A stretch of 53,574 bases of DNA from Candidatus Bipolaricaulota bacterium (GCA_018609825.1 JAHEOA010000093.1:1-53574); one strand, 5' to 3'; counted from the first letter of the stretch, positions 9,021 to 16,606 are shown. The notes: generated by a model not told the origin, from the sequence alone. Made by a program: numbers and translations.

Positions 9021-10406
9021 TCACGAGTTCGTCTCGGCGTCGTCGCTGTACAACAGCGTCAGCGGGAGGACCGCGGCTCGGGCGAGCGCCGGGTTCGTCT
9101 CCGTGTGAACGCCGGCGAACTGGACGAGCGTGCCTGAGCGGGGCGTTTCCCCGTCGGGGCCGAGGAACTTGACGGTCGACGACCAGCTGAGCTCGCCCTG
9201 CTCGACCTGGTCGGCCCAGACGAGGCCCAAGGCCAATCCGGCGGCGGTGCGGACGCCGACGGTCTCGCCCCCCAGCGCGCGCTGCTGCAGGGCGTTCGGG
9301 GTCAGGCCCTCGTCCCGAGCCCAACCGATCGCGGCCCAGGGCGCGGCGGCGCGCTGGAACTCGACGCTCGCTTCCGGATTTCGGATGATCTCCATCGCGA
9401 ATCGAGAGCGATCCGAGTCGCCCACGAGCTGGAAGAGGACATCGGCCGCCGCAGCGCGAAGCTCGGCCGTGCAGCCGCTCATGGCCGTCTCGAAGAGGTT
9501 TTCCGTGAACGCCGGATTCAGCAGCACCGCAAACGGGTTGCGCAGGAACTGCGCGAAGAACCACGAGGTGGCCGCCGTTTCGCGGAAGGGATGCCCGCCG
9601 CCGTCGATGTGGACGAACGCCAGCGACCCGTCCAGCTCCAAACCGACCTCGGAGAACGTCTCGGTCCCGCCGCAGGCCACATTCCGCCACTTCTCCGCGT
9701 TGAGCAGCTCTTCCAAGATGAACGTCTCGGAGAACACGTTGCCCGCCAGCGTCAACAGCGACAAGCGCGTCAGAATGGAGCGCGACAGCCCCAGCTCGAA
9801 CGTCTCCGCGCGCTGCGCGCTCTTCGTGATGCGACGCGCCTCGGCGAGGAAGGGCTCGGCGGGAAAGCCGTCCTCGAGGTCCGCGACGGCGACTTGCTCG
9901 GCATCCGTCGCCAGATAGGCCCGCACGAACGTCTGCGTGACGTAGAGCGAGGCCAGCGTGTTGGTCGGCTGAATATCGAGGCCGGCGTCCAGGACGCTGT
10001 ACAGCGCGTTGTTCCCCAACGGCGAGAACTCCACGACTTGCCGACAGGCGGCGTTGGGACCGCGGGCGATCCACGCCAGCTCCGCGATGCGCTCGGCCAG
10101 CTTCCGATCGAATTTCTCCAGCTCGGCCCGGGTGAGCGGCTCGGGCGGGTTCGTCTCCAAGGTCTGCTCGTCGGCGAAGAAAAAGTCGATCAACCGCCGG
10201 AACTCCGACTGGACCTTGCGGTCCAGCTCGAGCCCGGCGGCCACCCCGGCCGCGCGGCGAACCTCGGGGATCAAATCCGGGGCTTGGCCCTCTGCGCCAC
10301 AGGCCACCGTCAAGGGCGTCGCGTTCGGTTGGGCGGAGGTCGTGAGGCCAGTCAGGGCCAGCAGGGCGACGAGGCCCAGACCGAGCCAGCGGGACGATCG
10401 ATGCAT
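9021..10406 (-). CDS. Secreted protein of unknown function
   Basis: A 461-residue protein with a clear signal peptide: basic start (MHRSSRW), hydrophobic core (LGLGLVALLALTGL) and probable cleavage after TTSA. The mature part is helix-rich and has at least four cysteines (for example VACGAEG, AACRQVVEF, NVACGG, MSGCTAEL), suggesting disulphides outside the cytoplasm. I recognise no catalytic motif or family. The start is supported by AAAGGAG 6 nt upstream. A strong promoter (10449-10477) drives it. It is transcribed away from the anchored protein gene at 10636, with which it shares a 229-bp intergenic region; both products are exported, which may hint at related roles. Confidence 0.75.
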   Translation of the reverse strand: MHRSSRWLGLGLVALLALTGLTTSAQPNATPLTVACGAEGQAPDLIPEVRRAAGVAAGLELDRKVQSEFRRLIDFFFADEQTLETNPPEPLTRAELEKFDRKLAERIAELAWIARGPNAACRQVVEFSPLGNNALYSVLDAGLDIQPTNTLASLYVTQTFVRAYLATDAEQVAVADLEDGFPAEPFLAEARRITKSAQRAETFELGLSRSILTRLSLLTLAGNVFSETFILEELLNAEKWRNVACGGTETFSEVGLELDGSLAFVHIDGGGHPFRETAATSWFFAQFLRNPFAVLLNPAFTENLFETAMSGCTAELRAAAADVLFQLVGDSDRSRFAMEIIRNPEASVEFQRAAAPWAAIGWARDEGLTPNALQQRALGGETVGVRTAAGLALGLVWADQVEQGELSWSSTVKFLGPDGETPRSGTLVQFAGVHTETNPALARAAVLPLTLLYSDDAETNS

Positions 10407-10448
10407 ATCGAGCTCCTTTCGATTGATGCGTCAACGTAACGGCGACGA

Positions 10449-10477
10449 ATTGTAGTGTGTAAGACACAATCCGGCAA
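10449..10477 (-). promoter_or_regulatory. Promoter of the 461-residue secreted protein gene
   Basis: On the minus strand: TTGCCG (10472-10477), 17 bp, TACAAT (10449-10454). Transcription would start about 35-40 nt upstream of the ATG at 10406. Confidence 0.6.
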
Positions 10478-10510
10478 GCACAGGGTGTTTTCGCGCGTGG
10501 ACTTCTCTGC

Positions 10511-10516
10511 TATGAT
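10511..10516 (+). promoter_or_regulatory. -10 box for the anchored protein gene at 10636
   Basis: TATGAT at 10511-10516; the -35 region at 17-bp spacing (TTTTCG, 10488-10493) is poor. It would give a leader of about 110 nt carrying the inverted repeat at 10537-10556. Confidence 0.4.
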
Positions 10517-10536
10517 GGATGGCCCGACGGCTGCGT

Positions 10537-10556
10537 CGAACGTCCAGCGACGTTCG
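10537..10556 (+). repeat. Perfect inverted repeat in a leader (8-bp arms)
   Basis: Arms CGAACGTC and GACGTTCG around CAGC. It lies between the -10 box and the start codon of the gene at 10636, so it would form an RNA hairpin in that leader. A related GACGTTC/GAACGTC repeat occurs at 18721-18740. Confidence 0.55.
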
Positions 10557-10635
10557 CGACGTTGACCGGCGTTTCAAAGGCGGCCAACGCGTCGGCGCAG
10601 CCGCCGATAAGCGATCATCAGAGGAGTGAGGGCCC

Positions 10636-11250
10636 ATGCAACAGTTGCTGATCGTGTTGTTGATCGCCGCGGCCTTCGCCGGCGTGCTCTTCCTCGCGGG
10701 CGGCTTCGAGTCCGCGACGACGCCAGCGCCCGCACCCGCGACGTCAACGACCCCGGAGGCCGCCGAGACCGCAACGTCCCCAACACCGGAGACGAGCACG
10801 CAACGTGCCACGCCGCCGACGACGACCGAGTCCTCCACGGCGACCCGCGCCCCGCGGACGACGGGCAACCAGGTCCGTCTGGAGATCGGCCGTGTTGCCA
10901 CCTGGAACGGGTCTCCGGTCCAGATCCCCCTGTGGGTCCAAGGCAACCCGCGGGAGCTGGACTTCGTGGTTCGCTTCCCGAATCATCTGGCTCGGGTGCT
11001 GTCGGTGTCGAGTTCGGCCAACTGGGACACGGACATCGTGCGGCTCAACGAGGCGGGCGAGATCCGGGTCCACGCCGTGCGCAAGACGTCGCGCAGCGGC
11101 GAGGAACGCCTGCTGACGATGAAGTTCCACCGCATTGACGCCGGCAGCGCGCGGATCACGATCCCGGTCGACGAGCTGGACGCCCGGTTCGAGTTCGACG
11201 AGCCCTACGACGTGCGCGTGGAGTCCGGCCTGCTGACGGCCCCCTTCTAG
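10636..11250 (+). CDS. Membrane-anchored protein with possible cohesin-like domain
   Basis: A 204-residue protein in three parts. Residues 1-22 form an N-terminal membrane anchor (QLLIVLLIAAAFAGVLFLAGG). Residues 25-75 are a low-complexity linker rich in Thr, Pro, Ser and Ala, like bacterial surface-protein spacers. Residues 76-204 are a beta-rich domain whose pattern (VRLEIGRV, VQIPLWVQG, LDFVVRFPNHLARVLSV, LLTMKFHR, ITIPVDEL) resembles the cohesin/carbohydrate-binding beta-sandwich. The domain assignment is by eye and tentative. GAGGAG (10621-10626) precedes the ATG. It should be exposed outside the inner membrane. The 132-residue gene 46 bp downstream may be co-transcribed. Confidence 0.72.
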   Translation: MQQLLIVLLIAAAFAGVLFLAGGFESATTPAPAPATSTTPEAAETATSPTPETSTQRATPPTTTESSTATRAPRTTGNQVRLEIGRVATWNGSPVQIPLWVQGNPRELDFVVRFPNHLARVLSVSSSANWDTDIVRLNEAGEIRVHAVRKTSRSGEERLLTMKFHRIDAGSARITIPVDELDARFEFDEPYDVRVESGLLTAPF

Positions 11251-11296
11251 CGCGACCGACCAGCGTGGGAATGAGACCGCTCGAGTGGCAAGCGTC

Positions 11297-11695
11297 ATGA
11301 GCCAGACGCCGATCGTCGACATGCCGAACAGCCTGCTGATGGGGCTCGACTTCGTGGGCACCGCCGTGGAGCGCGGACACCCGACCCCCGTCACGATCGG
11401 CGGGCAAGCGCATCGACGCTATCTGGACTACCTGCAGAGCCTGGTTCCGCCGGACTATCGGCCGAACCTGCATCCCGATCTCCGCATGAAGCGATACTTT
11501 CAAGAGGAGCAGATCAGGGGCTCGCCGACGAACGTCTACGTCATGCTGATCGCAACGTTCGCGGCGTGGCCCTTGCTCCCGCTCACACAGGCGATCAACG
11601 TCATTCGGTGGATCAAACGACGGCTCCGTTCAGCGCCCTCGCGCCGGGACCCGTCCCGATCTCAGTCCGACGACGTCTCCGACGCCTCGTCGTAG
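11297..11695 (+). CDS. Hypothetical protein with one C-terminal membrane span
   Basis: About 132 residues from the ATG at 11297 (a GTG at 11285 is possible; neither has a good ribosome-binding site). The N-terminal two-thirds are soluble and unremarkable, containing HRRYLDYLQSLVPPDYRPN. A hydrophobic segment (VYVMLIATFAAWPLLPLTQAI, around residues 84-104) is followed by a basic, Ser-rich tail. I recognise no family. It follows the anchored cohesin-like gene by 46 bp on the same strand, and its 3' end overlaps the end of the convergent acetyltransferase gene by 34 bp. Moderate confidence that it is a real gene. Confidence 0.5.
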   Translation: MSQTPIVDMPNSLLMGLDFVGTAVERGHPTPVTIGGQAHRRYLDYLQSLVPPDYRPNLHPDLRMKRYFQEEQIRGSPTNVYVMLIATFAAWPLLPLTQAINVIRWIKRRLRSAPSRRDPSRSQSDDVSDASS

Positions 11696-12279
11696 ACGCT
11701 GCCCGTCTCGCGGTAGCGTTCCCAGACCGGCTGCCAGTCCTCCTGGAACAGCCCGAGCAGGATCTCGTCCCAATACCGGCCGTTGTGAAAGTGCTGTTGC
11801 TTGCGGCGCCCTTCGACCCGATAGCCGCAATGGAGGTTGTACCGAAGGCTGCGCTCGTTGAACTCCAGCACCGAGGAACAGATCTTGCGGAGGTTGAGCG
11901 TGTTGAACGCGTAATCCAACAGCGTCATCTTGGCGTCGGTGCCGTAGCCCTGGCCCCAGTAGGCCTTCTCGCCGATGAGCGCGCCCGTGGTCGCAACCCG
12001 GTCCTTCCAACTGACGTCATGCAGGCCCATGGTGCCAATCAGCACCCCATCGCCCGTCTCGATGGCGAGATGGACCTCGTCGGACTTCTCGATTTTATCG
12101 AACCACTCGGCTTCACCCGTCGGCGTGATCGGCCGATGGGCCAACAGGAACCGATTGACCTCCGGGTCGTTGATCCAACGCCGCAGCGTTTCGAGGTCGC
12201 GCTCCTTCTCGAGCGGACGCAGGATGACGTGGTGACCGCGCAGAAAAACGACCCCCTGGGCGCCATACGACTCCCCTAT
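11662..12279 (-). CDS. GNAT acetyltransferase (RimJ/RimL type), non-standard start
   Basis: Acetyl-CoA-dependent N-acetyltransferase, likely acting on a protein N-terminus or small amine. The CoA-binding motif is in the GEKAYWGQGYGTDA region, followed by LDYAFNTLNLRKI and NERSLRYNLHCGYRVEGRRKQ, typical of RimJ/RimL. No ATG, GTG or TTG in frame precedes the TTG at 12144, yet homology-like sequence continues upstream: VILRPLEKERD, then LRRWINDPEVNRFL, the normal N-terminal part of the fold. A strong AGGAGGGG (12287-12294) sits 7 nt before an ATA at 12279, so I place the start there, giving 205 residues. Initiation at AUA is rare; a base error is the alternative. Downstream of pgsA by 70 bp, same strand. 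Confidence 0.75.
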   Translation of the reverse strand: MGESYGAQGVVFLRGHHVILRPLEKERDLETLRRWINDPEVNRFLLAHRPITPTGEAEWFDKIEKSDEVHLAIETGDGVLIGTMGLHDVSWKDRVATTGALIGEKAYWGQGYGTDAKMTLLDYAFNTLNLRKICSSVLEFNERSLRYNLHCGYRVEGRRKQQHFHNGRYWDEILLGLFQEDWQPVWERYRETGSVYDEASETSSD

Positions 12280-12349
12280 GGTGACTCCCCTCCTTGCTTC
12301 GGCATGTGGGAACGCGGCTGGTCCCGTCGCGGGATGCGTCAGTGAGGGC

Positions 12350-12916
12350 TCAGGCTGCGGTTCGGAACAGATCGCGGCTCTTGAAGAAGTATTCGGCGCC
12401 GGAGATGAGCGCCATCGTCACCGCAAGATAGATCGCCCCGGGGACAATCATTCCGCTGATCGTCCCCCATCCGCCCAAGCTGTCAATGAGCAAGACGAGG
12501 ACCAGGCCGATATGCGACATGGTTTTCAGTTTCCCTGACCAGCTTGCGGAGATCACAATGTTCTTATCGATCGCCAGCATGCGGAGCCCCATGACGAGGA
12601 ACTCGCGGGCCAGGATAATGACGAACGAGACGATCAACAGCTCGTTCCAGAAGTCACTGCGACCGACAAACACGGCCAGCGCAGCCATGATCAGAAGCTT
12701 GTCCGCAATGGGATCGGCCAGTTTTCCGAACACGGTCTCTTGTGATCGATGGCGGGCAAGCCAGCCGTCAACGGCGTCCGATGCGGACGCCAGCGCAAAG
12801 ATCACGAGCGCCACGATCTCGCCGCCCGGGATCGCGCCCGACAGGAGCACGAACAGCAGCAGCGGGATCGTCGCGATGCGCAGGATCGTGATCGTGTTCG
12901 GCAAGTTCCAGGCCAT
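12350..12916 (-). CDS. pgsA: CDP-diacylglycerol-glycerol-3-phosphate 3-phosphatidyltransferase
   Basis: Inner-membrane enzyme making phosphatidylglycerol phosphate from CDP-diacylglycerol, the committed step to phosphatidylglycerol and cardiolipin. The 188-residue protein opens with NLPNTITILRIATIPLL, the usual PgsA N-terminus. It has the CDP-alcohol phosphotransferase signature DAVDGWLAR...GKLADPIADK, whose aspartates bind the divalent metal. About five or six membrane spans follow. Length is normal. A near-consensus promoter (12928-12956) ends 11 nt before the ATG, giving a leader of only a few bases, with no Shine-Dalgarno site. The GNAT gene follows on the same strand. Confidence 0.95.
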   Translation of the reverse strand: MAWNLPNTITILRIATIPLLLFVLLSGAIPGGEIVALVIFALASASDAVDGWLARHRSQETVFGKLADPIADKLLIMAALAVFVGRSDFWNELLIVSFVIILAREFLVMGLRMLAIDKNIVISASWSGKLKTMSHIGLVLVLLIDSLGGWGTISGMIVPGAIYLAVTMALISGAEYFFKSRDLFRTAA

Positions 12917-12927
12917 GATGTGATCCG

Positions 12928-12956
12928 ATTGTAAGCACGCGAGTTCAGCCCGTCAA
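12928..12956 (-). promoter_or_regulatory. Promoter of pgsA
   Basis: On the minus strand: TTGACG (12951-12956), 17 bp, TACAAT (12928-12933). Among the clearest promoters in the window; the -10 ends 11 nt before the ATG. Confidence 0.75.
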
Positions 12957-13018
12957 TGGGACGAGGACCGGAACCACGGGCGTAATTCACATCATAGTTG
13001 CGCGTCGATCGACCCCCT

Positions 13019-13024
13019 TATGAT
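13019..13024 (+). promoter_or_regulatory. -10 box of the amidase gene
   Basis: TATGAT at 13019-13024, 37 nt before the ATG at 13062. No good -35 at 17 bp; TTGCGC (12998-13003) sits 15 bp upstream. Confidence 0.4.
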
Positions 13025-13061
13025 CCAGATCAGCACCCACAGCGCACAAAGGAGGCCGTGC

Positions 13062-13715
13062 ATGAGGCCAGGCTGGATACTCCTCGGACTCATTACCCTG
13101 TCCGTGGTCACCGCATTCTTCATCGTCGACGCCAGCGAAGCCCCTCCGTCATCCCCCACCACCGTCGTGATCGACGCCGGCCACGGCGGCGCCGACCCGG
13201 GCGCGCTCGGCTGGAACGGCGTCACGGAAAAGCGCATCAACCTGGAAATCGCCCGTCTTGTCGAGATCATGGCGTACGATGAGCCGGGATTGCGCGTGGT
13301 GCTCACCCGACGCGTGGACAAGACGATCTCCTTGCGAGGCCGGATTGACCTGGCCGAGCAATCGGACGCCGGGCTCTACATCAGCATCCATTCCAACGCC
13401 CATCATGACGCGCGCGCCGAGGGGTTCGAAACGCTGACCCACGACGCCGCGTCCCAGTCCAACTACCGGTCAAGCCTCCAATTGGCTCGGACCGTGGACG
13501 GTCAGATGACGACCCGCTTGAGCGGCTTTTCGGAGCAGCGCGGCGTCCGCGAGCAGCGGCTCTACCTCCGCTGGGCCAGCATGCCGGCGATCATCGTCGA
13601 GGCCGGCTTTCTCACCAATCCGGGGGAGGCCCAACGCCTCCAGACCCTCTGGTACCAAGCCCAAGTCGCCCAATCGATCATCGACGGGATCACGGCCTAC
13701 CTCAACGCCAAGTAG
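13062..13715 (+). CDS. N-acetylmuramoyl-L-alanine amidase (Amidase_3)
   Basis: Zinc enzyme cleaving the lactyl-amide bond between MurNAc and the peptide stem, used in cell separation and wall turnover. The 217-residue product begins with a signal anchor (GWILLGLITLSVVTAFFIV). The Amidase_3 domain then shows VVIDAGHGGADPGA (first His ligand), EKRINLEIA, YISIHSNAH (second His ligand) and IIVEAGFLTNPGEA (catalytic Glu). It acts outside the inner membrane. An ATG lies 14 codons earlier, but AAAGGAGG (13048-13055) is correctly spaced for the ATG at 13062. No SPOR, LysM or AMIN domain is attached, so it is a minimal AmiC/CwlD-like form. Confidence 0.9.
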   Translation: MRPGWILLGLITLSVVTAFFIVDASEAPPSSPTTVVIDAGHGGADPGALGWNGVTEKRINLEIARLVEIMAYDEPGLRVVLTRRVDKTISLRGRIDLAEQSDAGLYISIHSNAHHDARAEGFETLTHDAASQSNYRSSLQLARTVDGQMTTRLSGFSEQRGVREQRLYLRWASMPAIIVEAGFLTNPGEAQRLQTLWYQAQVAQSIIDGITAYLNAK

Positions 13716-13755
13716 CCGCGTCCTCCGCTCGGATGCGGTCTCCTCATGGACCCGC

Positions 13756-13761
13756 TATGAT
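13756..13761 (+). promoter_or_regulatory. -10 box of the deoxyhypusine-synthase-family gene
   Basis: TATGAT at 13756-13761, 24 nt before the ATG at 13786; a purine run AAGGGGGT lies between as ribosome-binding site. Confidence 0.4.
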
Positions 13762-13785
13762 GACAGACACAAGGGGGTTGTCTCC

Positions 13786-14892
13786 ATGGCAGACGAACGT
13801 CCGAGCTTCCTGGGCGCCGAGGTCCGCAACGAGGCCATCCAGGGCGACGAGACCACATCCGAGCTCCTCGACAAGGCCTTCAAGGCGTTCGTCGGACGCG
13901 AGCTGGCGACCGGGTATCGGATCATCCGCCGCATGATCGAGGAGGATCACACGGTCGTCATGTCGGTCTCGGGCGCGATGACGCCGGCCGATTTGGGTGT
14001 CACGTCGATCATTCCGCTCATGCGTCACGGCATCGTGGACGTGCTGACCACCACGGGCGCCAACGTCTATCACGACCTTCAGCGAACGATCGACGGGGAG
14101 TTCTTCACGGTCGACCCGAACTTCGACGATCGTGAGCTGCGCGAGCAGGGCTACACCCGGATCTACGACCTCGTCTTTCCCGAGGACGATCTCCATCGAA
14201 CCGACCAGTTTGTTCAAGAGTTGCTGGCCAAGGCGCCGTTCCAGCGGCCCATGACGACCCCGGAATTCCACGACCTCCTGGGAGGGTATGTTGCGGAAAT
14301 CGAGCGCCAGCGCTTTGGACGCGATCCGCATCAATCACGGAGTCTCGTGGTGCAGGCCCATCTCAACCGCGTGCCGATCTTCTGCGGCGCGCCGCAGGAC
14401 GCCTCGGTCCATCTGAACGTCGCGTACATGAAGCGACGTGACCCCGACTTCCGCTTCAGCCTCGACATTGAGACCGACATCCACGAGTTCGGGGCGTATC
14501 ACTGGCTCTCGAAGTCGAACTGGAGCAAGAAGCTGTCCATCATCGTCCTGGGCGGCGGGGTCCCCAAGAACTACTCGCTCCAGCCCGAGCCCTATCTCTC
14601 CCAGATCTGTGACCTGGATGTGGAAGGCTACGACTGCGACGTGCAGTTCTGCGACGCGCACGTGCAGAACGGGGGATTGAGCTCGTGCACCGCCGGCGAG
14701 GCCCATACCTGGGGCAAGACGTCGGCGGAGTACGTCGCCAACTCGCAATACGTCTTCTGCGACGTCACGGCCGTGGTGCCCTTTGTGGTACACGGCCTCC
14801 TGCAGGAAGGGCTTCAAAGGGAAGGCCGAAAACTGCTGGATCGACGAGACGACGCCATCGCCGGGCTGGATGCGGCGATCGGCGTCGGCTAG
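13786..14892 (+). CDS. Deoxyhypusine-synthase family protein, probable homospermidine synthase
   Basis: NAD-dependent aminobutyl transferase of the DHS fold, 368 residues. The catalytic lysine is present: K261 in VLGGGVPKNYSLQPEP, with GAYHWLSKSNWSKK upstream and the NAD-binding SGAMTPADLG and TTTGANVYHDL segments. Bacteria lack eIF5A, so bacterial members mostly transfer the butylamine group from spermidine or putrescine to putrescine, making homospermidine; that is family knowledge. The window also encodes arginine decarboxylase and agmatinase, which together make putrescine, supporting the polyamine role. It is monocistronic and converges with the HisN-like gene after 3 bp. A true protein-modifying deoxyhypusine synthase would be a surprise but is not excluded by sequence. 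Confidence 0.88.
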   Translation: MADERPSFLGAEVRNEAIQGDETTSELLDKAFKAFVGRELATGYRIIRRMIEEDHTVVMSVSGAMTPADLGVTSIIPLMRHGIVDVLTTTGANVYHDLQRTIDGEFFTVDPNFDDRELREQGYTRIYDLVFPEDDLHRTDQFVQELLAKAPFQRPMTTPEFHDLLGGYVAEIERQRFGRDPHQSRSLVVQAHLNRVPIFCGAPQDASVHLNVAYMKRRDPDFRFSLDIETDIHEFGAYHWLSKSNWSKKLSIIVLGGGVPKNYSLQPEPYLSQICDLDVEGYDCDVQFCDAHVQNGGLSSCTAGEAHTWGKTSAEYVANSQYVFCDVTAVVPFVVHGLLQEGLQREGRKLLDRRDDAIAGLDAAIGVG

Positions 14893-14895
14893 CTC

Positions 14896-15681
14896 TCAGG
14901 ATCCGACGTCGCCGCGGATCAGCGATAGCACCTCGGGCAAGAGCGTCCGCGTCGTCGACAATCCCTCGTCCGCGTGGATCGTCTCGTTGCCCTGCCAGTC
15001 GCCAAAGAACCCGCCGGCCTCCCGGAGGATCACCGGCAGCGGACCGCCGTCCCAGGCCGTCATGACGGGATCGAGCATCAGCTCCGCCCGACCCGTGGCG
15101 ACGAGGCAGTGCCCGTAGGCATCGCCCCAGCCGACCCGGTGATAGGCTTGTCCCTTGAGTCGCTCCCAGGCCTCGGCTCGGCCAAACTCGACAAAGGTGT
15201 TCACGTCCGTGAAGGTCAGAATCCCCTCCGACAGCGACGGCTTCGTCGAGACGCACGCCGGCGCGCCGTTCCACCAGCAGCCCTCGCCCGTGGCGGCGAC
15301 GACGAGCTCATCGAGGCCCGGAAAGCAGGCCGCGCCGACCTCCACACGGTCGTCAACTTCGAGTCCGATCAAGACCGCATAGGACGGGACCCCCGCAACG
15401 AACGCCTTCGTGCCGTCGATGGGGTCGATGAACCAACGATGGGTGGCGTCGTCCTCCCCGCTCGGGCCGAACTCTTCCCCGACGATGGCGTGATCGGGGA
15501 ACGAGGTCTCGATGCGCGAGCGGATCAGGCGTTCGGCCTCGCGGTCAGCGACCGTGACCGGCGTCCGGTCGGCCTTGCGCTCCACGGCCAAGTCGGTCTG
15601 AAAGTGTTCCAGCGTGACGCGCCCGGCCAGGTAGGCCGTCTCAGCGACAAAGTCGAGGTACTCGCGGAGGGAATCGGTCAT
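14896..15681 (-). CDS. hisN: HisN-type histidinol-phosphatase / inositol-phosphatase family
   Basis: Mg2+-dependent sugar- or histidinol-phosphate phosphatase of the inositol monophosphatase fold, 261 residues. Metal ligands are in IVGEEFG, in WFIDPIDGTKAFV and in the C-terminal TAWDGGPLPVILREAGG. The segment RVGWGDAYGHCLVATGRAEL, with the tyrosine-rich approach, is more like HisN (histidinol phosphatase) than SuhB, so I favour the penultimate step of histidine synthesis. No other his gene is nearby, so substrate is inferred. TAAGCT ends 9 nt before the ATG and no ribosome-binding site is seen, so it may have its own leaderless transcript. It follows the 35-residue membrane peptide by 29 bp. 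Confidence 0.85.
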   Translation of the reverse strand: MTDSLREYLDFVAETAYLAGRVTLEHFQTDLAVERKADRTPVTVADREAERLIRSRIETSFPDHAIVGEEFGPSGEDDATHRWFIDPIDGTKAFVAGVPSYAVLIGLEVDDRVEVGAACFPGLDELVVAATGEGCWWNGAPACVSTKPSLSEGILTFTDVNTFVEFGRAEAWERLKGQAYHRVGWGDAYGHCLVATGRAELMLDPVMTAWDGGPLPVILREAGGFFGDWQGNETIHADEGLSTTRTLLPEVLSLIRGDVGS

Positions 15682-15710
15682 GGACCGATCAGCTTAGGAA
15701 TGCGAAGGAG

Positions 15711-15818
15711 CTAGCGATAGCGGATGAAGGCGTAGCCCATGTAGACGATCGTGCCGAGCAGCAGGACCATTGCCAAGTAGCCGCCGTGCGCACCGGGCGG
15801 ATGGAGAACCCAATCCAT
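15711..15818 (-). CDS. Small 35-residue single-span membrane protein
   Basis: ATG to TAG gives 35 residues: MDWVLHPPGAHGG, then a hydrophobic span (YLAMVLLLGTIVYMGYAF), then the basic end IRYR, which predicts N-out, C-in. AAGGAG, overlapping the rpmF stop codon region, is 9 nt before the ATG, so it is translated from the rpmF transcript. It is followed 29 bp later by the HisN-like gene. I recognise no family; the shape resembles small accessory subunits of membrane complexes. The ribosome-binding site, start, span and basic tail together make a real gene likely. Confidence 0.65.
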   Translation of the reverse strand: MDWVLHPPGAHGGYLAMVLLLGTIVYMGYAFIRYR

Positions 15819-15824
15819 GGGATT

Positions 15825-16010
15825 CTACTCCTTGTCTTCGAGCTTCAGGACGTCGATGCCCCGGTACGTGCCGCAGTTGGCGCAAATGCGATGCGGCAAC
15901 TTCGGTTCGTGGCAACGGGGGCACTCGGTGATCGCCGCCCGCGCCATCTTCCGATGCGTATTTCGCTTGCGCTTGGTCGTCCGTGAGGTTCGAAACTTGG
16001 GAACGCCCAT
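15825..16010 (-). CDS. rpmF: Large ribosomal subunit protein bL32
   Basis: Small protein of the 50S subunit, 61 residues. The N-terminus MGVPKFRTSRTTKRKRNTHRK is the usual basic RNA-binding tail. The C-terminal half keeps the zinc ribbon, CPRC...CANC, so this is the zinc-binding C+ form; some genomes swap to a cysteine-free paralogue under zinc limitation. GAAAGGAAGGAG gives a strong ribosome-binding site. It has its own promoter (16038-16066) and leads the run rpmF, 35-residue membrane gene, possibly hisN. In many bacteria rpmF is next to plsX-fab genes; here it is not. Confidence 0.97.
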   Translation of the reverse strand: MGVPKFRTSRTTKRKRNTHRKMARAAITECPRCHEPKLPHRICANCGTYRGIDVLKLEDKE

Positions 16011-16037
16011 GATCGGCTCCTTCCTTTCGGCTGGGGA

Positions 16038-16066
16038 ATTCTACTTTGCGGGTTGGCCAGCTGCAA
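16038..16066 (-). promoter_or_regulatory. Promoter of rpmF
   Basis: On the minus strand: TTGCAG (16061-16066), 17 bp, TAGAAT (16038-16043), giving a leader of about 20 nt before the rpmF ribosome-binding site. The -35 touches the dtd stop codon region. Confidence 0.6.
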
Positions 16067-16525
16067 CTAGCTCGAGGGCCTCGAGTCCGGGTGCTGCAGG
16101 ATCAGCGTCACTGGGCCGTCGTTGACCAGATAAACGTCCATCATCGCCCCGAATTTGCCCGTCTCGACGCTCCCCAAGTACCCGCGCAACGCGTCGACGT
16201 AGCGCTCGAACAGCGGCTCGGCCAGCTCGGGACGGGCCGCGTCGGTGAAGCTGGGTCGGTTCCCCTTGCGCGTGTCGCCGTAGAGCGTGAACTGCGACAC
16301 GGCCAACACGCCCCCGCCGACGTCGGCCACGGAGCGGTTCATCTTCCCCTCGCCATCGGGGAAGATCCGCAGCTGGGCGGTCTTTTTCGCCAGTTGCTCC
16401 GCGCTTGGGCGCTCGTCGTCGGCACGCGCTCCGACGAGAACCAACAGCCCCGGGCCGATCTCGCCGACGGTCGCCCCGCCGACGTCGACGCGGGCCTCAC
16501 TGACGCGTTGGATGACCAATCGCAT
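16067..16525 (-). CDS. dtd: D-aminoacyl-tRNA deacylase
   Basis: Removes D-amino acids (and glycine mischarged on tRNA-Ala) from tRNA, a cytoplasmic proofreading enzyme. The 152-residue protein has the standard start [13 protein letters not shown], the catalytic loop SQFTLYGD and the C-terminal NDGPVTLIL (the Gly-Pro motif that gives chiral selectivity). The reading frame is open 12 codons further upstream, but the family start is the ATG at 16525, and TAGACT on the minus strand ends 7 nt before it, the same leaderless pattern as speB. Length normal. Confidence 0.94.
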   Translation of the reverse strand: MRLVIQRVSEARVDVGGATVGEIGPGLLVLVGARADDERPSAEQLAKKTAQLRIFPDGEGKMNRSVADVGGGVLAVSQFTLYGDTRKGNRPSFTDAARPELAEPLFERYVDALRGYLGSVETGKFGAMMDVYLVNDGPVTLILQHPDSRPSS

Positions 16526-16566
16526 GGGCGAGAGTCTACAAGCCCCTTCTGCGATCGACAAGCGCG

Positions 16567-16596
16567 TTGTGCGCCCGGCGGATCAGCACGTATACT
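16567..16596 (+). promoter_or_regulatory. Promoter of the polyprenyl synthase gene
   Basis: TTGTGC (16567-16572), 18 bp, TATACT (16591-16596). Ten nt separate the -10 from the ATG at 16607, so the leader is only a few bases long. Confidence 0.65.
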
Positions 16597-16606
16597 CGGG
16601 GCGGCC

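Noticed and set aside
10537..10556. LexA (SOS) box because it contains CGAAC...GTTCG
   Set aside because: The half-sites are 10 nt apart; the LexA operator needs 4.
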